DNA of 9,657 nucleotides. Source: a bacterium (GTDB lineage Bacteria; Atribacterota; JS1; SB-45; 34-128). Below, one piece after another: positions 1-7,248 of the stretch. The notes beneath the pieces were generated by a model that was not told the origin of the DNA, searched no databases, and saw only the letters and a list, made by a program, of their open reading frames with translations. The translations under genes were made by a program, and so were the position numbers. The stretch spans positions 1-9,657 of the forward strand of contig JAHIPN010000055.1 in the NCBI GenBank assembly GCA_018894595.1. The letters run 5' to 3'. Position 1 is the stretch's first letter. Every line of letters starts with the position of its first letter.

Positions 1-342
1 AGTTTCTGCCGCACAGGCAGCCACTGCTTCCCCTACGTGACGAACCTTGTCTTTAGGTAAAACCGTTCTATCGCGATAGGTCTTATCGGGGATGCTAACT
101 ATTCGTTCATTATATAAAGTATCCGGCACATCATCAGGACCGATACATATTGCCCCCATCTTTTCTGCTTCTGTATAATCAACTTTCTTAATTTCAGCGT
201 GGGGGTAAGGGCTACGCAGGACAACCGCATGTAATTGGCCGGGAATATTTACATCACAAGAATAAATTTCTCTTCCGGTTACTTTCCCTATATTTTTTAT
301 ATCAAACCTCTTACCTATAAATTCAAACTGCTGCTTTTCCAC
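1..342 (-). CDS. Xanthine/aldehyde dehydrogenase-family molybdopterin-binding subunit, N-terminal part (runs off the window)
   Basis: The 114 codons read from a GTG at 342 to the window edge without a stop. They match the start of the large molybdenum-cofactor subunit of the xanthine dehydrogenase/aldehyde oxidase/CO dehydrogenase family. Key stretches are GKVTGREIYSCDVNIPGQLH (residues 19-38), VLRSPYPHAEI (41-51) and DKVRHVGEAVAACAAET (98-114), all in the a/b hammerhead domain that precedes the cofactor-binding domain. Full members are about 750 residues, so most of the gene lies outside, and the molybdenum-site residues and substrate cannot be judged. The GTG start is preceded by GAGGG seven bases upstream, and homology begins within the first 25 residues. 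The gene lies 59 bases after the acdB remnant on the same strand. Sampled blocks here are richer in G+C (about 38-53%) than the transporter genes. Family assignment is secure; hydroxylation of a heterocycle or aldehyde is inferred from the family only. Confidence 0.88.
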   Translation of the reverse strand, partial: MEKQQFEFIGKRFDIKNIGKVTGREIYSCDVNIPGQLHAVVLRSPYPHAEIKKVDYTEAEKMGAICIGPDDVPDTLYNERIVSIPDKTYRDRTVLPKDKVRHVGEAVAACAAET

Positions 343-394
343 AAAACCACCCTCTTTTTTCGGCAATAGACAATCTTTTAGTTATTAACTTAAT

Positions 395-450
395 TTTTAT
401 TTTACAATATTATTCGAGCATCGACTACCTGTAGACCTTTTTCAAATACA
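395..450 (-). repeat. Direct repeat copy B: acdB 3' end
   Basis: This segment is nearly identical at DNA level to 8710-8766 (acdB 3' end and the bases just after its stop). Both contain the shared string CATCGACTACCTGTAGACCT followed by TTTTC, with only a few differences over about 50 bases. Both copies have the same orientation and bracket about 8.3 kb. Confidence 0.8.
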
Positions 451-650
451 AACACAGGAATCATCGAACAAGTCATCACCCCGCAAATTTGTGCTGCTTT
501 ATTATATTTTTCAACTTTGGAAATAATTCCCTGATAAGCTAATTTGGCTTCCTTTTCATCCTGGATATTTAATTTTACTCCTCCTGCATCTGACTTATGG
601 AGGATATCTGGAGAGACAATCTTCATTACTAAGGGATAACAGTTTACCTA
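402..650 (-). pseudogene. Decayed, internally deleted second copy of acdB
   Basis: The open part (626-402, 74 codons) aligns with two separate pieces of the intact AcdB at 8717-9397. Its first half, starting MKIVSPDILHKSDAGGVK, matches AcdB residues 56 to about 112. Its end, FVFEKGLQVVDARIIL, is identical to AcdB residues 211-226. The junction falls at a proline codon equivalent to both P112 and P209, so about 97 codons have been lost in frame. Upstream of the ATG the similarity continues (VN.YPLV against INFPIV) but is cut by an in-frame TAG at 648-650, and about 46 N-terminal residues are missing. No ribosome binding site precedes the ATG. What remains retains the histidine motif but has lost the core of the ATP-grasp fold, so it should not be functional. 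It is best read as the scar of a duplication. Confidence 0.85.
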
Positions 651-670
651 ATCTAACAGAATACAAATAT

Positions 671-691
671 TTGCTCTATTTTATAGAGCAA
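671..691 (-). terminator. Hairpin after the zinc dehydrogenase gene, possible terminator
   Basis: An 8-bp perfect inverted repeat (TTGCTCTA / TAGAGCAA) surrounds a 5-base loop. It begins 27 bases past the dehydrogenase stop codon. On the transcribed strand it is followed by ATATTTGTATT, which is only a weak T-tract, and the stem is AT-rich. It may be a weak intrinsic terminator or just an RNA 3' end structure. Confidence 0.4.
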
Positions 692-718
692 TAAGGTGAT
701 AATTAAATTATGGATAAT

Positions 719-1711
719 TTAAGAAGCTAAAAGCACTTTTATTGATTTTTTTTCAGAAGCTGTTAGTAATTCAAAACCTTTAGCCGCCTCTGATAATGGT
801 AATATATCGGTAATAATTGAACCTACTTCAATATATTTATTAGATAGTAGTTCAATCGCTTTCCTGATATTCCTAGTCTCGTATGCATTTATTCCTATTA
901 ATTTTAATTCTTTATACATAATATTATTAGGAGCGATCTGAATATTATTTTCATACAATCCACACATCATTAATTTTCCTTGAGGGTTCAGCCATCTAAA
1001 AGAATTATTCAAGGTTTCCTCGCATCCTGCTGTTTCAATTACAACGTCAACTTTCTCAGAAGAATTTGTAGGAAATTCTTGCATAATCTTATGTGCACCC
1101 AAAATCTTTGCTTTTTCCAATCGGTTAGAGGAAATATCTATTATAGTAACGTTTTTTGTATAAAATTTCTGAACCACCAAAAGAGTCAGAAGACCAATAG
1201 GACCAGCACCGACAATACCTATTGCATCACTATGTGATAAATTAGAATTTTGAATAATGTGCAAAACAACTGCTAATGGTTCTACCAAAGCTGCTTCTTT
1301 AAGATTGATAGAGGAAGGTATTTTAAAAAGTTTTTTCGAATCTATAACAATATATTCTGCAAAACAGCCTGGTAAAACTTCTCCTATAAATCCTAATTCA
1401 GGACAAAGATTATAAGAACCTGCCAGACACCATTTACAGTTATTACAAGAAACACGTGGATCTCCTATTACATGATCCCCTGGAGATAATTCGCTAACCT
1501 CACTCCCTATGGCTTCGACAACTCCCGAGAATTCGTGTCCCATCGTTATTGGAGTAAATTTAATAAACATACCTTTTCTAAATATATGAAGATCTGAACC
1601 ACATATTCCTGCGTATTTTACTTTAACAAGGGCTTCCTTTGGGTTACATATTGGATTTGGTATATTTTCGACTCTTATATCACCTACTCCGTAAAATCTT
1701 AACGCTAACAA
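719..1711 (-). CDS. Zinc-dependent medium-chain alcohol/polyol dehydrogenase
   Basis: This 330-residue protein belongs to the zinc MDR family (sorbitol, threonine and butanediol dehydrogenase group) and should oxidise a secondary alcohol with NAD+ in the cytoplasm. Numbered from the TTG at 1711, the catalytic zinc site shows C37 (ICGSD), H59-E60 (MGHEF) and E144 (EP). The structural zinc site has C89, C92, C95 and C103. The Rossmann motif GAGPIG is at 168-173, and D192 at the end of the second strand favours NAD over NADP. The TTG start is preferred because AGGGGGTGA lies five bases upstream and it gives the family-typical start MLALRFYG; a GTG at 1720 sits inside that ribosome binding site. 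It is the last cassette gene, separated from the binding-protein gene by a strong hairpin, so it may be expressed separately or by read-through. The exact substrate is unknown. Confidence 0.9.
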   Translation of the reverse strand: MLALRFYGVGDIRVENIPNPICNPKEALVKVKYAGICGSDLHIFRKGMFIKFTPITMGHEFSGVVEAIGSEVSELSPGDHVIGDPRVSCNNCKWCLAGSYNLCPELGFIGEVLPGCFAEYIVIDSKKLFKIPSSINLKEAALVEPLAVVLHIIQNSNLSHSDAIGIVGAGPIGLLTLLVVQKFYTKNVTIIDISSNRLEKAKILGAHKIMQEFPTNSSEKVDVVIETAGCEETLNNSFRWLNPQGKLMMCGLYENNIQIAPNNIMYKELKLIGINAYETRNIRKAIELLSNKYIEVGSIITDILPLSEAAKGFELLTASEKKSIKVLLAS

Positions 1712-1716
1712 AATAT

Positions 1717-1725
1717 TCACCCCCT
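1717..1725 (-). promoter_or_regulatory. Ribosome binding site that fixes a TTG start
   Basis: AGGGGGTGA is nearly identical to the anti-Shine-Dalgarno complement. It sits five bases before the TTG at 1711 and overlaps the alternative GTG at 1720, which therefore cannot be used with it. Confidence 0.75.
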
Positions 1726-1763
1726 AATTAAAGCAATAAAATATTATTACAAAATTTTATTAG

Positions 1764-1811
1764 AAAAAATTCTCCTCTATCCGGATAAACTATTAATATA
1801 TCCGGATAGAG
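1764..1811 (-). terminator. Strong hairpin with T-tract, made of two 10-bp palindromes
   Basis: A 13-bp perfect inverted repeat (CTCTATCCGGATA at 1775-1787 and its complement at 1799-1811) has an 11-base loop. On the transcribed strand it is followed five bases later by six T's (1769-1764). It begins 27 bases after the binding-protein stop, so it is well placed to end or attenuate the transporter transcript. Each arm also contains the self-complementary TATCCGGATA (1778-1787 and 1799-1808). The centres of these two palindromes are 21 bp apart, so the element could double as a tandem operator for the dehydrogenase gene downstream. Confidence 0.7.
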
Positions 1812-1837
1812 AATATGAAATTTAATTTATACCCTTT

Positions 1838-2908
1838 CTATTTTAATTGATTTTCCCATAATCGCGGGTCATCAGGGCTTACTTCAAGGGGGACTAAAGG
1901 AGATTGGAGTATCATAAATGCACCTTCATCAGACCATGGATTCTTAATAACTTTCGCAGGAGACCATAAAGCTCCTTCCACCACAACTGTTTCTCCTATT
2001 TTTGGAATATCCACTCCTGTATTCATGTTGTATAAATACTGAACAGCTAATTCCGCAGAACTTAATGCCGGTTGCTCCACTATTGCTAAAACCTTACCTT
2101 CCTTTATTAGTTCTATCCCTTCAGGTCCTATGCAAATTCCGCAAATACCATAATCCTTTGGAACAAGCCCTGCAGCCTCAATTGCAGAAACAGCGCCAAC
2201 GCCCATTATATCGGGAGTTTGTACATATATACCTAATACCTTTCCTCTAAATCGTGTAAGTAAATCAGCTGTTATATTATGAGAATCAACATTATTCCAT
2301 TTTCCCTCACCCTGCGCTATAGTAAGTTGTGGATACTTATCTATTACTGACTTAAATCCTTTAGAAGCAGCAATGGTAAACATATCCTTTAAATCACCTA
2401 TGACTTCAAGTACAACACCTTCGGGCACTTCTCCTCCATTTCTATCTTTTATGCCTTGCACAAAAATTTCTGCTGCTTTTGCACTAACTTCTTGTATATC
2501 GAACGATATAAACATATCTACCTTCCCGCCTTCAGGAGAAGTATCTAAAGCCATAACTGGGATATTACCTTCATTCAACTTTTTAATTCCTGGTACAACT
2601 GACTTTAGGTCTACAGCGCCAGCCATTATTAATCCATTAATTTTTTGAACTATAAAATTATCTATCAAATCTATTATTTTTAGACTATCTCCTTGACCAT
2701 CTTGAATAATTAATTCTATACCCAGTTCGTCTGCTTTCTGCTGAGCCCCCTGGATAAAAGCATTAATATAAGGAGTGCCAACCCATTTTACAATCATGCC
2801 AAAGACCAACTTATCATTCGAGGCCATAGTTTGTATCGATACTCCTCCTAATATCAATGCTACTAATATTAATACCACCAAAATATTTTTTAATCTTTTG
2901 ATATTCAT
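1838..2908 (-). CDS. Periplasmic sugar-type substrate-binding protein of an ABC importer
   Basis: This 356-residue protein resembles RbsB-type binding proteins (periplasmic binding protein fold I, Peripla_BP_4 group). It captures the substrate outside the cytoplasmic membrane and delivers it to the adjacent permease. Residues 1-29 form a signal peptide: K/R-rich start, hydrophobic core at about 9-22, likely cleavage after TMA. There is no lipobox cysteine, so it is probably soluble in the periplasm. The mature start KLVFGMIVKWVGTPYINAFI and the stretch GAQQKADELGIELIIQD (54-70) follow the family pattern, as does the hinge-side NGLIMAG segment (91-97). It is longer than typical RbsB (about 296), with an extra C-terminal tail from about residue 315. 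GGAGGT lies six bases before the ATG. The gene is last of the three transporter genes and appears to have its own promoter in the preceding gap. The ligand cannot be predicted safely. Confidence 0.9.
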   Translation of the reverse strand: MNIKRLKNILVVLILVALILGGVSIQTMASNDKLVFGMIVKWVGTPYINAFIQGAQQKADELGIELIIQDGQGDSLKIIDLIDNFIVQKINGLIMAGAVDLKSVVPGIKKLNEGNIPVMALDTSPEGGKVDMFISFDIQEVSAKAAEIFVQGIKDRNGGEVPEGVVLEVIGDLKDMFTIAASKGFKSVIDKYPQLTIAQGEGKWNNVDSHNITADLLTRFRGKVLGIYVQTPDIMGVGAVSAIEAAGLVPKDYGICGICIGPEGIELIKEGKVLAIVEQPALSSAELAVQYLYNMNTGVDIPKIGETVVVEGALWSPAKVIKNPWSDEGAFMILQSPLVPLEVSPDDPRLWENQLK

Positions 2909-2914
2909 AAAAAT

Positions 2915-2976
2915 ACCTCCATAAATTTTTTTCTAATTACACATTATACAATTACCTAACTGAGTATTTCTGAGTA
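2915..2976 (-). promoter_or_regulatory. Candidate promoter of the binding-protein gene with tandem repeats in the -35 region
   Basis: A perfect TATAAT lies at 2948-2943 on the minus strand, about 35 bases before the ATG of the binding-protein gene. No good -35 hexamer is found 16-19 bases upstream. Instead, two direct copies of CTGAGTA (plus-strand reading, 2960-2966 and 2970-2976) occupy that region, spaced 10 bp, one helical turn. This layout fits an activator-dependent promoter and would give high, separate expression of the binding protein. GGAGGT at 2915-2920 is its ribosome binding site. The promoter call is inference from pattern only. Confidence 0.45.
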
Positions 2977-3039
2977 GCAAGATATAAACTTAATAATAAT
3001 AGATTCTTTCATTAATTTTCATAACCTTTTCTTGCTACT
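2973..3039. repeat. Spaced 9-bp inverted repeat between permease and binding-protein genes
   Basis: AGTAGCAAG at 2973-2981 is the exact complement of CTTGCTACT at 3031-3039, with 49 AT-rich bases between. It could form an RNA stem-loop in a read-through transcript, or mark two half-sites for a DNA-binding protein. The inner arm overlaps one of the CTGAGTA repeats in the -35 region of the proposed promoter. Confidence 0.45.
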
Positions 3040-3042
3040 GCC

Positions 3043-3057
3043 TTTTGTTAAACAAAA
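3043..3057. promoter_or_regulatory. 15-bp palindrome, possible operator
   Basis: TTTTGTT-A-AACAAAA is a perfect 7+1+7 palindrome in the gap upstream of the proposed binding-protein promoter. Short symmetric sites of this kind are common for sugar-responsive regulators, but no regulator gene is in the window. AT-richness makes a chance origin possible. Confidence 0.35.
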
Positions 3058-3073
3058 CTATTTTTATTCTTCA

Positions 3074-3081
3074 CACCTCCC
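3074..3081 (-). promoter_or_regulatory. Orphan Shine-Dalgarno-like sequence without a gene
   Basis: GGGAGGTG lies 19 bases past the permease stop codon but is followed by no reading frame of meaningful length. It may be left over from a lost gene between permease and binding protein, or be part of a leader structure. Confidence 0.35.
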
Positions 3082-3100
3082 TTACTTAGCCATTTTCACG

Positions 3101-4123
3101 CTATTTTTTCTCATTAGCATCTAGTTCTTTAATCTTCTCATATTGCAATAGCTTACTTCTTCTTTTTATTCTTATCCTATCTATAACTATCGCCACCAAA
3201 ATTAGCATTCCTTGGGCTGCATATACCAAGTTAACGCTTACTCCCAAAAGATTCAAAGAATTAGAAAACATACCCAATAAAAGAGCTCCTCCAAACATTC
3301 CAAGAGCAGTGCCTTTCCCTCCTTCAAAGCTTGCTCCACCTAAAATAGCGCCGGCGAAAGCTAATAAAATCATTCCTTGACCCATTGAATTAGAAATGGA
3401 ATCTTGTTTACCTGCAGCTAAAATTCCTGCTATCGCAGCCAACATACCAGCAAGAATATATATTGATATAACAATTTTCTTTATATCTATACCAGAAACA
3501 AAGCTGGCTCTGGCATTCCCGCCAGTAGACATGACACGTCTCCCGTAGGGCGTAAAGTGTAATAAAAAATGAAAAATTGCAAAAATAACAATTACTATGG
3601 GAATGGCTACTGGAATATCCCAAAATATTCTACCTCCACCGGGAAAAGTGAAAGCTCTACCAACTATTTTCGTCAGAGGATATATAGAAAAGGGCAATAA
3701 AAATAATGCTAAGCCCCTTAGTATAATCATCATTGAAAGTGTTTGTAAAAAATCGTTTACTTGAATTTTTGCTATAAAAATACCATTAATATAACCTGCT
3801 AATCCACCTACTAAAAGAGTTATAATTATTAAAAGTATAGGATTCATACTTCCAACTATCCATTTAGTCATAATAATTGTAGCTAATCCCGGAGCAAACA
3901 CCAGGGTGGATTCAAGCGAAAGATCTAATTTACCTACCATTATAGTTAAACCCAACCCTAACACAAGCATACTCATAATAGCAGAATGATAGAAAATATT
4001 AATAATATTAGCATAAGAGGAAAAATAAGGAGTAAATAAAGCATTTAACAAAAAAAATACCACCACAATTACCCAAATTATATTATCCAGTAAAAATAAT
4101 TCTATTTGTACTTTCTTAGACAT
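3101..4123 (-). CDS. Ribose-type ABC importer permease (RbsC family)
   Basis: This 340-residue multi-pass inner-membrane protein belongs to the BPD_transp_2 family and should form the homodimeric channel of the importer. Numbered from the ATG at 4123, hydrophobic segments include about 14-30, 48-63, 95-117, 125-145, 171-190, 217-237, 249-262, 275-290 and 297-314. The cytoplasmic coupling loop is the TPYGRRVMSTGGNARASF stretch near 191-208, followed by SGIDIKK. LGGASFEGGKGTALGMFGGA (261-280) and SLNLLGV (289-295) are also family-typical. Length fits the family (about 320-340). I chose the ATG at 4123 because AAAGGAAAGG lies just upstream; the in-frame ATG at 4141 is part of that region and has no binding site of its own. 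The gene sits between the ATPase (132-base gap) and the binding protein (192-base gap), both long for an operon. Confidence 0.92.
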   Translation of the reverse strand: MSKKVQIELFLLDNIIWVIVVVFFLLNALFTPYFSSYANIINIFYHSAIMSMLVLGLGLTIMVGKLDLSLESTLVFAPGLATIIMTKWIVGSMNPILLIIITLLVGGLAGYINGIFIAKIQVNDFLQTLSMMIILRGLALFLLPFSIYPLTKIVGRAFTFPGGGRIFWDIPVAIPIVIVIFAIFHFLLHFTPYGRRVMSTGGNARASFVSGIDIKKIVISIYILAGMLAAIAGILAAGKQDSISNSMGQGMILLAFAGAILGGASFEGGKGTALGMFGGALLLGMFSNSLNLLGVSVNLVYAAQGMLILVAIVIDRIRIKRRSKLLQYEKIKELDANEKK

Positions 4124-4255
4124 AATTACCTTTCCTTTCATTAATTTATTTTCAAAATAAATAATATTTATAAAAATTTATTATAATAACTGCTAATTGA
4201 AAAGATTACTTTCCTAAAAGTCTGCTAAGTTCGCGTAAAATATTTTTATTTCTTT

Positions 4256-5806
4256 CTATCTCCCTCCCTGAATAGCTAAATATATTTCCTTTTCCCTAAA
4301 TTCTTCTTTAGAAAACTCACCAATTATCTCACCCTTATATAAAATTAATATACGGTCGCAAATCAATAATAAATCTTCTAATCCAGGGGATGTCATAATA
4401 ACTGATGATGACTTGCTTAATTTGTCTTTAATTAACCTTAAAATATTATCTTTTGTTTCAATATCAATGCCCTTAGTCGGCTCATCTAGTAAATATACTT
4501 TGGGTTCAACTGCAAATATTTTTCCCACAACAACCTTTTGCTTGTTCCCGCCACTTAATTGGTTAACCCTTTGTTCATGGGAAGCAGTTTTAATTTCCAA
4601 CAGATTAACAAGATTTGTAACTAGTTTATCTTCCTTTTTCCTATTAATTGCAATTATATTGGTTATCTTTTGTAATACATTTATAGTTAAATTTTCCTTA
4701 ATTGTTAAGCTACTAACCAAACCTTCTTTATCTCTATCTTCGGTCAAATAAACTATACGATTTTCAAACGCTTGAGAAGGCTGTGTAAATCTTTTCTTCT
4801 GATTTCCTATTTTTATATATCCTTCATCTGCCGGATCTATTCCAGCGATACCCTTTAGTATCTCAGTACGACCACTTCCCCTTAGTCCGGCAATACCCAA
4901 AATTTCTCCTTCTTTTAAATCAAAGCTTATATTTTTGTATGCTAAATACTTTGTTAAATCTTTTGCTGATAATACTATCTCCTGTACTTTTCTGATATCC
5001 CCTCCCACATTTTCTTCTTTTTTAAAATCCTCAAAATGAAAACTTTTCCCTACTATTAAACTTGAAAGCTCATGCTTGTTTAATTTACTACAATCTTCGG
5101 TGCAAATTAATTCTCCATCCCTAATAACTGAAACCTCGTCACAAACTTTTAATATTTCATCCATTCGATGAGATATAAAAATAATTGTTTTGCCTGCTTT
5201 TTTTCTTTCCTCGATAATTTTATATAGCTCTTTTTCATCATCCTGAGAAAGAGAAGTAGAGACCTCGTCCATTATTATTATATCTGCACTCTCAATATAA
5301 CAAGCCTTAAGTACTAATAAAATTTGTCGTTCGCTTATAGAAAAATCTCTTGCTTTTTTCTTAACATCTATATTGATAAAACCTGCTCTTTTCATAATTT
5401 TCTCTGCTTCAAAATATAACTCTTTCCAATTAATTATTTTTCCTCGACAAATATAGTCTGGAAGAAAGAGGTTTTCAGCTATTGTACAATCGGGTATAAT
5501 TTCAGGTTCCTGTGTAACAATAGATATCTTTTTATTTTTTGCTTCTATCCTAGAAAGAGCATTATATTTTTTATCTCCTATAAAAATATCTCCTCTAGTG
5601 GGTACTATAATACCAGCAATTATCCCAATTAATGTAGACTTTCCTGCCCCATTCTTACCTATTACCCCATGGACTTTTCCTTTTTCAATATCCATATTTA
5701 TATTCTTTAATGCAATTGTTCCGGGATATATCTTTGAAATATTCTTAAGACGAAGTACTATATCACTGTTTATATTTAAATCTTTCCCCAATCCTATTTC
5801 ATTCAT
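4256..5806 (-). CDS. Ribose/galactose-type ABC importer ATPase with two nucleotide-binding domains
   Basis: This 516-residue protein is of the RbsA/MglA/XylG type: two fused ABC domains powering the adjacent permease from the cytoplasmic side. Domain 1 has Walker A GKNGAGKST (50-58), Q-loop Q99, Walker B ending D180-E181 and H-loop H213. Its signature motif reads FSISERQ (155-161) rather than the LSVGEQQ-like form usual at this site, and Walker B is followed by VSTSL, not PTSSL. Domain 2 has the degenerate Walker A GLRGSGRTE (307-315) typical of this family, a normal signature LSGGNKQ (417-423) and Walker B LLDEP (439-443). Thus domain 2 carries the good signature, as in other double ATPases of this type. 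AAGGGGG lies about nine bases before the ATG at 5806. The gene follows the canonical HisD homologue by 64 bases, consistent with one operon. Confidence 0.93.
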   Translation of the reverse strand: MNEIGLGKDLNINSDIVLRLKNISKIYPGTIALKNINMDIEKGKVHGVIGKNGAGKSTLIGIIAGIIVPTRGDIFIGDKKYNALSRIEAKNKKISIVTQEPEIIPDCTIAENLFLPDYICRGKIINWKELYFEAEKIMKRAGFINIDVKKKARDFSISERQILLVLKACYIESADIIIMDEVSTSLSQDDEKELYKIIEERKKAGKTIIFISHRMDEILKVCDEVSVIRDGELICTEDCSKLNKHELSSLIVGKSFHFEDFKKEENVGGDIRKVQEIVLSAKDLTKYLAYKNISFDLKEGEILGIAGLRGSGRTEILKGIAGIDPADEGYIKIGNQKKRFTQPSQAFENRIVYLTEDRDKEGLVSSLTIKENLTINVLQKITNIIAINRKKEDKLVTNLVNLLEIKTASHEQRVNQLSGGNKQKVVVGKIFAVEPKVYLLDEPTKGIDIETKDNILRLIKDKLSKSSSVIMTSPGLEDLLLICDRILILYKGEIIGEFSKEEFREKEIYLAIQGGR

Positions 5807-5870
5807 ACATATTAACCCCCTTCTCTTACTTGCTGATTTTATAGCTCGTACTTATTGTCGCTTAATATAC

Positions 5871-7139
5871 CTATAATTTCCCTGTTCTAATATTAATAGA
5901 TCGTTGATGAGTTAATAATCCTTCTATTTTAGCCATATGAGAACCTGCGGCGCTAAGAGCAATTGCACCTTTTTTGTTTATTTTTTGATAACAGGATACT
6001 TTTATAAAATTGCCAACCCAAAGTCCATTGCTATAGCGTGCAGTTCTCATAGTTGGTAAAGTGTGATTTGGTCCAGATACATAATCACCAAAAGCTACGG
6101 GAGCATAAGGACCTATAAAAAGAGAGCCAAAGTTTACTAATTTATTAACTATTTCATTGTTACAAGATGTTTGCACTTCTAAATGTTCTGGAGCGTAATT
6201 ATTAGCAAATTCAATCGCCTCTTCAAGGTTATCTACAAGGATAATTTGTCCGTTCTCTTCCCATGACTTTAAAATGACTTTAGAAGTCGCTAATGTATTG
6301 GCTTCTTTCTTTATTTTCTTAAGTACTCTATTTGCTAATTTTCTGCTTGTAGTTACGAGAGCACTTCTTGTGGCGGGATCATGTTCACATTGAGCTAATA
6401 AATCAATAACTATGTAATCTGATGAGGCAGATTCATCGGCAATTATCAATATTTCACTTGGGCCAGCTAAACTATCAATCCCAACATCCCCTATAACTTG
6501 CCTTTTTGCTTCATTTACATATTTATTACCTGGACCTACAATTAAATCTACAGGCTTTATAGTTTCCGTGCCATAAGCACAAGCAGCTATAGCCTGAGCC
6601 CCTCCAACACAATAAATTTCATCAGCACCAGCAATATCCAAAGCTACTAATATAGTTGGATGTATTGAAAGAAATTGTTTTGATGGAGGTGAACAAGCTA
6701 CAATTCTTTTTACCCCAGCTACCTTGGCAACAAGAACTGTCATCAATGCTGTAGAAGGCAAAGGATATCGTCCGCCAGGTATATAACATGCACAAGAAGA
6801 TACAGGTATAAGCCTGTGTCCTAAAACAACACCAGGAATATTTTCATATTCTAATGGCTTCAAGCAGGCAAGTTGCTTCCTAGCATAAAATTTTATTTGA
6901 CTAGCAGCAAAATATAAACTTTCGATTGTTTTTTTATCTACCAAATTGTAAGCTTCTTTCATTTCTTTCTTAGAAACCTTGAGACTATCTAATTCTACAC
7001 CATCAAAAATCTTCGTTAATTCAATCAGGGCTTTATCATCTTCATTTTTAACTTTGCCAATTATTTTGTTTACTATTTCTTCAAGTCTATTCTTATTTAC
7101 TCTTTTCTTTTTATTAATGATGTCTTTCAAAATAATCAT
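5871..7139 (-). CDS. hisD: Histidinol dehydrogenase family enzyme, canonical catalytic residues
   Basis: This 422-residue protein matches HisD (usual length about 420-435), a zinc enzyme that oxidises an alcohol in two NAD+-dependent steps to a carboxylate. Numbered from the ATG at 7139, the residues equivalent to the E. coli zinc ligands are all present: Q250 and H253 (AQCEHD), D352 (FGDYVSGPNH) and H411 (EGLLTH). The catalytic pair E318-H319 lies in APEHLE. The GPGNKYV motif (202-208) and AGPSE (225-229) are intact, including S228; E406 is kept. The ATG at 7139 is chosen because AGGGTGA lies eight bases upstream; the GTG at 7151 falls inside this site. No other his genes are nearby. With a sugar importer directly downstream and a HisD paralogue upstream, a catabolic alcohol oxidation is more likely than histidine synthesis, although true histidinol activity cannot be excluded. 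Confidence 0.9.
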   Translation of the reverse strand: MIILKDIINKKKRVNKNRLEEIVNKIIGKVKNEDDKALIELTKIFDGVELDSLKVSKKEMKEAYNLVDKKTIESLYFAASQIKFYARKQLACLKPLEYENIPGVVLGHRLIPVSSCACYIPGGRYPLPSTALMTVLVAKVAGVKRIVACSPPSKQFLSIHPTILVALDIAGADEIYCVGGAQAIAACAYGTETIKPVDLIVGPGNKYVNEAKRQVIGDVGIDSLAGPSEILIIADESASSDYIVIDLLAQCEHDPATRSALVTTSRKLANRVLKKIKKEANTLATSKVILKSWEENGQIILVDNLEEAIEFANNYAPEHLEVQTSCNNEIVNKLVNFGSLFIGPYAPVAFGDYVSGPNHTLPTMRTARYSNGLWVGNFIKVSCYQKINKKGAIALSAAGSHMAKIEGLLTHQRSINIRTGKL

Positions 7140-7248
7140 TTTACAATTCACCCTTCCTGCTAAATTAACATTAAGTTCTTATCATACTTATTAGTTGTTA
7201 CTTCTAACATCTTGATAACTTCTATTTTGGAGACCATAAATATTACTT

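Noticed and set aside
4124..4141. Upstream ATG for the permease gene
   Set aside because: The intervening codons are the AAAGGAAAGG ribosome binding region for the ATG at 4123, and nothing like a binding site precedes 4141.
4124..4255. Terminator or small gene between ATPase and permease genes
   Set aside because: The gap is AT-rich with only weak A/T-only symmetry and a short TGCTAA direct repeat; no convincing hairpin or frame was found.
4413..4751. Plus-strand open frame of 112 codons opposite the transporter ATPase gene
   Set aside because: It lies wholly antisense to a well-supported ATPase with intact motifs, has a hydrophobic low-complexity composition and shows no recognisable family.
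7140..7151. GTG start for the canonical HisD gene
   Set aside because: The GTG abuts and is part of the AGGAAGGGTGA binding site, leaving no spacing; the ATG at 7139 has suitable spacing.
7160..7237. 25-codon minus-strand frame between the two HisD homologues
   Set aside because: It has no ribosome binding site before its ATG and no recognisable content; chance frame in an AT-rich gap.
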